From positions 1 through 32,992 of the forward strand of contig NZ_JADLJS010000049.1 of assembly GCF_015680405.1 (NCBI RefSeq): DNA of 32,992 nt. Direction: 5' to 3'. Shown one piece after another: positions 25,069-32,992 of the stretch (position 1 is its first letter; every line of letters begins with the position of its first letter). A program made the position numbers and the translations under genes. Source of the stretch: Pseudomonas pudica. Its GTDB lineage: Bacteria; Pseudomonadota; Gammaproteobacteria; Pseudomonadales; Pseudomonadaceae. Under the pieces are notes generated by a model, which was not told the DNA's origin, ran no database searches, and worked only from the letters and a program-made list of their open reading frames with translations.

Positions 25069-25107
25069 GGGCCTGTCCTGTGTGATTGTTGTCATGGGGC
25101 CGACCGC

Positions 25108-25185
25108 TGTTCAGTGTCGTGCACGGTTGTTCAATGTCAAACCGGCAAGTGTTCAGTTGTTCAGTGCTTGTGTTCACTCGTGAAC
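25108..25185. promoter_or_regulatory. upstream activator site array (five TGTTCA repeats plus inverted copy)
   Basis: TGTTCA occurs at 25108, 25128, 25150, 25158 and 25171, and an inverted copy (TGAAC) at 25181-25185 completes the palindrome GTTCACTCGTGAAC (25172-25185). The array ends about 55 bases upstream of the -24/-12 promoter, a usual distance for enhancer-binding protein sites. It is the likely binding region of the divergent activator and may also autoregulate it. Confidence 0.65.
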
Positions 25186-25240
25186 CTGCGATTGGCCAGT
25201 GTTGCCGGCCAGGCCCCGGGCCAGACGGTCGCGGCGCAAC

Positions 25241-25256
25241 TGGCACGAAACTGGCT
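25241..25256 (+). promoter_or_regulatory. sigma-54 (-24/-12) promoter of the importer operon
   Basis: TGGCACG, four bases, then TGGCT matches the sigma-54 consensus TGGCACG-N4-TTGCW with correct spacing, the invariant GG and GC being present. Only one position of the -12 element (T to G) and the final W choice differ from ideal. Transcription would start near 25268, giving a leader of about 25 bases before ATG 25293. Confidence 0.7.
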
Positions 25257-25292
25257 GTGCCCAGCACACAAAAACCACAAGAAGGCCACGCC

Positions 25293-26383
<1,091 letters not shown>

Positions 26384-26387
<4 letters not shown>

Positions 26388-27492
26388 TGGCCGAGATCCG
26401 CCTGCGCCAACTGGCGCACAGCTACAGCCGCCAGCCCGCCAGCGAGGCGGAGTATGCCCTGCACGCGCTGGAGCATGTGTGGGAGCAGGGCGGGGCCTAC
26501 GCCTTGCTCGGGCCGTCGGGCTGCGGCAAGTCGACCTTGCTCAACATCATTTCCGGGCTGCTGACACCGTCCCACGGCGAGGTGCTGTTCGACGGCAAGC
26601 CGGTCAACCAGCTTTCACCGCAGGCGCGCAATATCGCCCAGGTGTTCCAGTTCCCGGTGGTTTACGACACCATGACGGTGTTCGACAACCTGGCGTTTCC
26701 CTTGCGCAACCAGGGGCTGGACGATGCCCGGGTGCAGGCCCGGGTGGAGGAGATTGCCGAGGTGCTCGACCTTTCGGCCGTGCTGCGCAAGAAGGCGCGC
26801 AACCTCAGTGCCGACGAAAAGCAGAAGGTCTCCATGGGCCGTGGCCTGGTGCGTGATGACGTGTCAGCGATCTTGTTCGACGAGCCGCTGACGGTGATCG
26901 ACCCGTACCTGAAGTGGAAGCTGCGGCGCAAGCTCAAGCAGATCCACGAGCAGTTCAACATCACCATGATCTACGTCACCCACGACCAGCTGGAGGCCTC
27001 GACGTTCGCCGACAAGATCGCGGTGATGCACGGCGGGCGCATCGTCCAGTTCGGTACCCCGCGCGAACTGTTCGAGCGGCCGCGGCATACCTTCGTCGGT
27101 TACTTCATCGGTAGCCCGGGGATGAACCTGATCGACGTACGCGCCGACGCGGACGGGGTGGTATTCGGCGATATTCACCTGGTGCTGCCCGGGCAACTGC
27201 GGGAGCACCTGCGAGAGCGCCTGGCGGCCACTGGCGGTGGTCGCCTTCAGGTAGGCATCCGCCCGGAATTCGTGCAGCTGTGGGACAGCCCGTTCGATGA
27301 CGCCTACCCGGCGCAGGTGCTGGACGTCGAGGACCTGGGCACCTACCGCATCGTCACCCTCGAACTGGGCGGTGTCGCGCTCAAGGCGCGCCTGGGCGAG
27401 GACCGCCCGCTGCCGGTGGCCCAGGCCTGGGTCAGCCTGCCGGCGCAGTGGCTGATGCTGTACCTCGACGATGTGCTGCTGGAGGCCGGGCC

Positions 27493-27496
<4 letters not shown>
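26384..27496 (+). CDS. ABC importer ATPase 2 (GlpT-like), degenerate signature motif
   Basis: This 370-aa ATPase has canonical Walker A GPSGCGKST (43-51), a Q-loop in VFQFP, Walker B ILFDE (163-167) and a switch histidine H200 (YVTHDQ). The signature motif reads LSADE (141-145) instead of LSGGQ. In a head-to-tail dimer with ATPase 1, the site built from this subunit's Walker motifs and H200 and the partner's LSGGQ is complete. The opposite site combines a missing histidine with a degenerate signature. A C-terminal MalK-like regulatory region follows (about 250-365). AAGGAG precedes ATG 26384. The coding end overlaps the next gene as ATGA. Confidence 0.88.
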
Positions 27497-28356
<860 letters not shown>

Positions 28357-28359
28357 GCC

Positions 28360-29160
<801 letters not shown>

Positions 29161-29172
29161 GGAGGGCATGGC

Positions 29173-29445
29173 ATGGAGTGGATGGCCTGGACCTTGCCGA
29201 CGGCGTTGTTCTTCGCCGCCGTTGGCGTGCTGCTGCTGGGCATGACCCTGCTCGAACTGCGCCGCCCCTGCGTGGAGCGACGCGGCTTCCTGCCGCTGAT
29301 CACCAGCCGTGGCGACCGCTTGTTCATCGGCCTGCTGGCCAGCGCCTACCTGCATTTGCTGGTGGTTGGCGTCAGCGAGTGGCCTTTGTGGGTGGCCTCG
29401 CTGCTGTCGCTGGCGTGGCTGGTGGTGGTGCTGCGCTGGGGCTGA
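29173..29445 (+). CDS. DUF2160-family small membrane protein of the importer operon
   Basis: This 90-aa protein has three hydrophobic segments (about residues 5-30, 50-68 and 70-88) with a basic loop LELRRPCVERRG between the first two. Proteins of this family (DUF2160) recur between permease and binding-protein genes of glycerol-type ABC importers. The strong GAGGAGG lies at 29159-29165, just after the permease stop; ATG 29168 is out of frame. The role is unknown. Conserved placement suggests an accessory membrane subunit or substrate-specific factor. Confidence 0.78.
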   Translation: MEWMAWTLPTALFFAAVGVLLLGMTLLELRRPCVERRGFLPLITSRGDRLFIGLLASAYLHLLVVGVSEWPLWVASLLSLAWLVVVLRWG

Positions 29446-29484
29446 GCGAGCGGCCCTGTGGGATAACTGAAACGGGAGATCACA

Positions 29485-31224
29485 ATGTTCGACAACAAGT
29501 ACAACAGGCGACATTTGACCCTGGCCGCGTTGCTGGTGCTGGCCAGCGTGCAGGGCACAGCCTGGGCCGACCAGTACGAGGATGCGGCAAGGAAATGGCT
29601 CGGCAGTGAGTTCAAGCCGTCAACCCTTACCCCTGAACAGCAGCTGGCCGAGTTGAAGTGGTTCATCAAGGCTGCCGAGCCGTTCCGTGGCATGAAGATC
29701 AACGTGGTGTCGGAAACCATCACCACCCATGAATACGAGTCCAAGGTGCTGGCCAAGGCCTTCAGCGAAATCACCGGTATCCAGCTGACCCACGACCTGC
29801 TGCAGGAAGGCGATGTGGTGGAAAAGCTGCAGACACAGATGCAGTCGGACAAGAACATCTATGACGGCTGGGTCAACGACTCCGACCTGATCGGTACGCA
29901 CTTTCGCTACGGCAAGGTGGAATCGATCACCGACCTGATGGCCAACGAAGGCAAGGACTACACCTCGCCGACCCTGGACCTGAAGGACTTCATCGGCATT
30001 TCCTTCACCACTGCCCCGGATGGCAAGGTCTACCAACTGCCTGACCAGCAGTTCGCCAACCTCTACTGGTTCCGTGCCGACTGGTTCGAGCGGCCCGAAC
30101 TGAAGGCCAGGTTCAAGGAAAAGTACGGCTACGAGCTTGGCGTACCGGTGAATTGGTCGGCCTACGAGGACATTGCCAAATTCTTCACCGAAGACGTCAA
30201 GGAAATCGACGGCAAACGCGTCTATGGCCATATGGACTACGGCAAGAAAGACCCGTCGCTGGGCTGGCGCTTCACCGATGCCTGGTTCTCCATGGCGGGT
30301 GGCGGCGACAAAGGTTTGCCCAATGGCTTGCCAGTGGACGAATGGGGCATTCGCGTGGAGGACTGCCACCCGGTGGGGTCCAGCGTGACCCGTGGTGGCG
30401 ACACCAACGGCCCTGCCGCCGTGTATGCCACCCAGAAGTACGTGGACTGGATGCGTGCCTATGCGCCCAAGGAAGCCCAGGGCATGACATTTTCCGAAGC
30501 CGGCCCGGTGCCGGCCCAGGGCAATATCGCCCAGCAGATCTTCTGGTACACCGCGTTTACCGCCGACATGACCAAGCCCGGTTTGCCGGTGGTGAATGCC
30601 GACGGCACGCCGAAGTGGCGCATGGCGCCTTCGCCGAAGGGGCCGTACTGGGAGGAGGGTATGAAGCTGGGCTACCAGGACACCGGTTCGTGGACCTTCT
30701 TCAAGTCCACCCCCGAGAAGCAACGCCTGGCTGCGTGGCTGTATGCTCAGTTCGTCACATCCAAGACCGTGTCGCTGAAAAAGACCATCGTCGGCCTCAC
30801 GCCGATTCGCGAATCGGACATCAACTCCCAGGCCATGACCGAGCTGGCGCCCAAGCTGGGCGGGTTGGTGGAGTTCTATCGCAGCCCGGCGCGGGTGCAG
30901 TGGACGCCGACCGGCACCAACGTTCCGGATTACCCGCGGTTGGCACAGTTGTGGTGGAGCCACATCGCCGAAGTGGCCAGTGGAGAAAAGACCCCGCAGG
31001 AAGCGCTGGACGGCCTGGCTCGCGACCAGGACCGGATGATGGAGCGCTTGCAGCGGTCCAACGCCCAGGCCACCTGCGCACCGAAGCTGAACCCGGAGAA
31101 GGACGCCCAGTACTGGTTCGACCAGCCAGGGGCGCCGAAACCGAAACTCGCCAACGAAAAGCCCAAGGGCGAGACGGTCAGCTACAACGAACTGCTGAAG
31201 TCGTGGGAGGCGGCCAGGAAGTGA
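29485..31224 (+). CDS. ABC importer substrate-binding protein (GlpV-like)
   Basis: This 579-aa periplasmic binding protein has a signal peptide MFDNKYNRRHLTLAALLVLA followed by an AWA-type cleavage site near residue 28. At nearly 580 aa it is longer than usual sugar-binding proteins (about 420). It matches the length of GlpV, the glycerol-binding protein of the rhizobial GlpSTPQV importer. Aromatic-rich strings such as FANLYWFRADWF and FWYTAFTADM are typical of polyol-binding pockets. GGGAG precedes ATG 29485. It closes the operon; a REP doublet follows. Whether it binds glycerol or another small polyol or alcohol cannot be read from sequence. Confidence 0.88.
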   Translation: MFDNKYNRRHLTLAALLVLASVQGTAWADQYEDAARKWLGSEFKPSTLTPEQQLAELKWFIKAAEPFRGMKINVVSETITTHEYESKVLAKAFSEITGIQLTHDLLQEGDVVEKLQTQMQSDKNIYDGWVNDSDLIGTHFRYGKVESITDLMANEGKDYTSPTLDLKDFIGISFTTAPDGKVYQLPDQQFANLYWFRADWFERPELKARFKEKYGYELGVPVNWSAYEDIAKFFTEDVKEIDGKRVYGHMDYGKKDPSLGWRFTDAWFSMAGGGDKGLPNGLPVDEWGIRVEDCHPVGSSVTRGGDTNGPAAVYATQKYVDWMRAYAPKEAQGMTFSEAGPVPAQGNIAQQIFWYTAFTADMTKPGLPVVNADGTPKWRMAPSPKGPYWEEGMKLGYQDTGSWTFFKSTPEKQRLAAWLYAQFVTSKTVSLKKTIVGLTPIRESDINSQAMTELAPKLGGLVEFYRSPARVQWTPTGTNVPDYPRLAQLWWSHIAEVASGEKTPQEALDGLARDQDRMMERLQRSNAQATCAPKLNPEKDAQYWFDQPGAPKPKLANEKPKGETVSYNELLKSWEAARK

Positions 31225-31242
31225 TCGGCTGAGCTCCGCGCC

Positions 31243-31337
31243 GGCTTCTTCGCGGGTAAACCCGCTCCCACAGGGACCGTGCAGTCCACGAAGGCTGTGA
31301 TGTCCCCTGTGGGAGCGGGTTTACCCGCGAAGAGGAC
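31243..31337. repeat. REP doublet (GGGTT-ACCC family)
   Basis: Inverted units TTCTTCGCGGGTAAACCCGC and GCGGGTTTACCCGCGAAGAG lie between the binding-protein gene and folD. It is the same family as the doublet at position 4-90. Its proximity to the binding-protein stop suggests that it protects or ends that transcript. Confidence 0.85.
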
Positions 31338-31363
31338 GGTGCAGCCATCAAGAAACTTCAGCC

Positions 31364-31394
31364 AAAAAAAACGGCACCTGCCAGAGGTGCCGTT
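31364..31394 (-). terminator. Rho-independent terminator of folD
   Basis: AACGGCACCT and AGGTGCCGTT form a perfect 10-bp stem with a 5-base loop. On the minus strand the stem is followed by eight thymines (the A-run 31364-31371 on the plus strand). It lies about 15 bases after the folD stop. Confidence 0.92.
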
Positions 31395-31409
31395 TCATAT
31401 CACGCGGTA

Positions 31410-32264
31410 TTACTTGTGCAGCTCTTCCGCCGCATACAGCGTGTTCTCCAGCAGGCATGCGCGGGTCATCGGCCCGACGCCGCCCGGCACCGGCGTGATC
31501 CAGCCGGCGCGCGGCAGGGCGGTCTCGTAGACCACGTCGCCGACCAGCTTGCCGTCTTCCTGGCGGTTGATGCCCACGTCAATGACGATGGCACCTTCCT
31601 TGATCCACTCACCCTTGACCAGGCCCGGCTTGCCTGCGGCCACTACCACCAGGTCGGCGCGGCCGACATGGCCGGCGAGGTCCTTGGTGAAGCGGTGGCA
31701 GACGGTCACGGTGCAGCCGGCCAGCAGCAGCTCCATGGCCATTGGGCGGCCAACGATGTTGGACGCGCCGACGATGACCGCGTTCATGCCGTACAGGTCC
31801 TGGCCGGTGCTTTCCAGCAGGGTCATGATGCCCTTCGGCGTGCACGGGCGCAGCAGCGGGATGCGCTGGGCCAGGCGGCCGATGTTGTACGGGTGGAAGC
31901 CGTCCACGTCCTTGTCCGGGCGGATGCGCTCGAGCAGCAGCGAGGCGTCCAGGTGCGCCGGCAGCGGCAACTGCAGCAGGATACCGTCGACGGCCGGGTC
32001 GTCATTGAGGCGGTCGATCAGCTCGGTCAGGGCCTGCTGCGTGGTTTCGCTGGGCAGGTCGAACGCCTGCGAAATGAAGCCGACCTCTTCGCAGTCCTTG
32101 CGCTTGTGCGAGACATAGACTTGGGAGGCGGGGTCGGTGCCGACCAGGATCACCGCCAGGCCCGGCGTACGCAGGCCTTGCTGGCGACGCTCCACGACAC
32201 GTTGAGCGATCTGCTGGCGCAGGCTGGCGGCGATCGCCTTGCCATCGATTAGGTGTGCAGTCAT
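31410..32264 (-). CDS. folD: FolD, methylenetetrahydrofolate dehydrogenase/cyclohydrolase
   Basis: This 284-aa cytosolic bifunctional enzyme interconverts 5,10-methylene-, methenyl- and 10-formyl-tetrahydrofolate with NADP. The catalytic lysine lies in YVSHKRKDCEEVGF. The folate motif is LQLPLPAHLD. The NADP-binding region is VIVGASNIVGRP, and the C-terminal signature is PGGVGPMTRACLLENT. Length is standard. The start ATG 32264 matches the family N-terminus (MTAHLIDGK); an upstream in-frame ATG at 32324 is not expected to be used. It is followed by a strong terminator and is divergent from the tRNA cluster. Confidence 0.95.
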   Translation of the reverse strand: MTAHLIDGKAIAASLRQQIAQRVVERRQQGLRTPGLAVILVGTDPASQVYVSHKRKDCEEVGFISQAFDLPSETTQQALTELIDRLNDDPAVDGILLQLPLPAHLDASLLLERIRPDKDVDGFHPYNIGRLAQRIPLLRPCTPKGIMTLLESTGQDLYGMNAVIVGASNIVGRPMAMELLLAGCTVTVCHRFTKDLAGHVGRADLVVVAAGKPGLVKGEWIKEGAIVIDVGINRQEDGKLVGDVVYETALPRAGWITPVPGGVGPMTRACLLENTLYAAEELHK

Positions 32265-32399
32265 AGACGCGTGATTAACCATCGAGAAGGAAACAATTAA
32301 AGAGGGCGCATTCTCGCACGACATGGGCCATGGGCAAAGGCGGGTGGTCGGGCAAATCCCCTAAGCCCTTAAATAATTTAAATTTTTTTGAGAAAGGTG

Positions 32400-32428
32400 T
32401 TGACGACTATCAGGCCCGCCTATAAGAT
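32400..32428 (+). promoter_or_regulatory. promoter of the tRNA cluster
   Basis: TTGACG at 32400-32405 and TAAGAT at 32423-32428 are spaced 17 bases apart. An A/T-rich tract at 32366-32392 just upstream could serve as an UP element, as at strong stable-RNA promoters. The 271-base gap 32265-32535 contains this promoter, the folD promoter and no other gene. Confidence 0.6.
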
Positions 32429-32535
32429 TCGCCGCACTTGTCGGGCACAGCCTAGCACTGGTTGGCTAAGTCGGGCAGAATGAGTGGTTTAGCAGTTATC
32501 TGTTAAGGTCTCGTTCGGTTAGGCTTCAAGCTTAA

Positions 32536-32612
32536 GCGCCCGTAGCTCAGCTGGATAGAGCATCCGCCTTCTAAGCGGATGGTCGCAGGTTCGAGTCCTG
32601 CCGGGTGCGCCA
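32536..32612 (+). tRNA. tRNA-Arg (TCT)
   Basis: This 77-base cloverleaf has acceptor stem GCGCCCG with CGGGTGC, anticodon loop CTTCTAA (TCT) and encoded CCA. It reads AGA codons, which are rare in this GC-rich genome. Confidence 0.96.
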
Positions 32613-32653
32613 TTAGGCAGCTTTGGCAAGCAAGTAGGCTGTAATGCAATATG

Positions 32654-32729
32654 GTGGGCGTAGCTCAGTTGGTAGAGCGCTGGATTGTGATTCCAGTTGT
32701 CGTGGGTTCGATTCCCATCGTCCACCCCA
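32654..32729 (+). tRNA. tRNA-His (GTG), copy 1
   Basis: This 76-base tRNA has acceptor GTGGGCG with CGTCCAC, anticodon loop TTGTGAT (GTG) and encoded CCA. The preceding G at 32653 supplies the G-1 that histidyl-tRNA synthetase requires. It is identical to copy 2 at 32911-32986. Confidence 0.96.
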
Positions 32730-32736
32730 TATTCTT

Positions 32737-32772
32737 CAAAGGCGCCTCGATAGCATCTGGCGCCTTTGTTTT
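32737..32772 (+). terminator. terminator-like hairpin inside the tRNA cluster
   Basis: CAAAGGCGCC and GGCGCCTTTG form a perfect 10-bp stem around a 12-base loop, followed by four T. It lies between tRNA-His copy 1 and tRNA-Leu, so it may end part of the transcripts or mark a processing point. Confidence 0.6.
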
Positions 32773-32781
32773 AAGCGTTAC

Positions 32782-32866
32782 GCGGACGTGGTGAAATTGG
32801 TAGACACACTGGATTTAGGTTCCAGCGGCGCAAGCTGTAAGAGTTCGAGTCTCTTCGTCCGCACCA
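32782..32866 (+). tRNA. tRNA-Leu (TAG)
   Basis: This 85-base class II tRNA has a long variable arm, acceptor GCGGACG with CGTCCGC, anticodon loop TTTAGGT (TAG) and encoded CCA. It reads CUA and related Leu codons. Confidence 0.95.
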
Positions 32867-32910
32867 TGCTTCTGTAAGGCTGTACCGCAACATCGCAAGA
32901 CTGCAATATG

Positions 32911-32986
32911 GTGGGCGTAGCTCAGTTGGTAGAGCGCTGGATTGTGATTCCAGTTGTCGTGGGTTCGATTCCCATCGTCCACCCCA
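32911..32986 (+). tRNA. tRNA-His (GTG), copy 2
   Basis: This copy is identical to copy 1 over the tRNA and its flanks. The repeat spans at least 91 bases (32902-32992 versus 32645-32735), and the window ends inside it. Confidence 0.95.
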
Positions 32987-32992
32987 TATTCT

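Noticed and set aside
25108..25185. TGTTCA repeats as a CRISPR or iteron array
   Set aside because: Units are six bases with irregular spacing, there are no spacers of constant length and no cas or rep gene; position fits activator sites.
32519..32725. Short reading frame across tRNA-Arg and tRNA-His (minus strand)
   Set aside because: It is the well-known spurious translation of tRNA genes.

Overview
The window looks like a chromosomal segment of a Pseudomonas putida-group bacterium. The evidence is the high GC and codon use, roughly ten Pseudomonas-type REP doublets between genes, and gene families typical of the genus. These include a FepA-type receptor, an amino-acid dCACHE chemoreceptor, a DauA-like dehydrogenase and an ornithine cyclodeaminase matching the characterised P. 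putida enzyme. The folD to tRNA-Arg/His/Leu/His order at the right end also fits. I see no phage, IS element, CRISPR or plasmid gene. It reads as a metabolic, transport and regulatory stretch ending in a conserved tRNA locus.

Layout. Positions 1-3.2 kb hold an SbmA/YddA-like ABC protein and a convergent MFS transporter whose stop codons overlap. 3.4-8.0 kb is an iron block: a Fur-box-like site, the FepA/PfeA-type receptor, then DUF3649, PepSY and DUF3325 inner-membrane proteins coupled by ATGA overlaps. 8.1-9.5 kb has a histidine-phosphatase-like protein and a TauE/SafE permease. 9.7-13.2 kb is an amine or amino-acid module: an XRE-cupin regulator divergent from a DauA-like FAD dehydrogenase, RidA and a YkvI-type membrane protein. 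13.3-15.2 kb is an amino-acid chemoreceptor. 15.3-16.7 kb is a LysR/PACE efflux divergon. 16.8-17.9 kb is a lipoprotein of unknown function. 18.1-20.8 kb is a dicarboxylate/amino-acid symporter with two GntR/FCD regulators. 21.3-23.0 kb is an Lrp-type regulator and ornithine cyclodeaminase.

23.3-31.2 kb is the most structured region. A sigma-54 activator of AcoR type faces a six-gene operon (two ATPases, two permeases, a DUF2160 membrane protein and a 579-aa binding protein) with the composition of the rhizobial glycerol importer GlpSTPQV. The intergenic region has five TGTTCA repeats plus one inverted copy, and a good -24/-12 promoter. The two ATPases carry complementary defects: the first lacks the H-loop histidine, the second has a degenerate signature. 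One ATP site of the heterodimer should therefore be canonical and the other degenerate.

31.4-33 kb holds folD with a clear terminator, then tRNA-Arg(TCT), tRNA-His(GTG), tRNA-Leu(TAG) and a second identical tRNA-His(GTG) that runs to the window edge.

Functional reading (inference): much of the window concerns sensing, importing and degrading amino acids and small polyols. The modules are independently regulated and separated by REP doublets. The strongest candidates for something under-described are the asymmetric polyol importer with its sigma-54 control region, and the DauA-like dehydrogenase/RidA/YkvI module, whose substrate pocket differs from that of D-arginine dehydrogenase.
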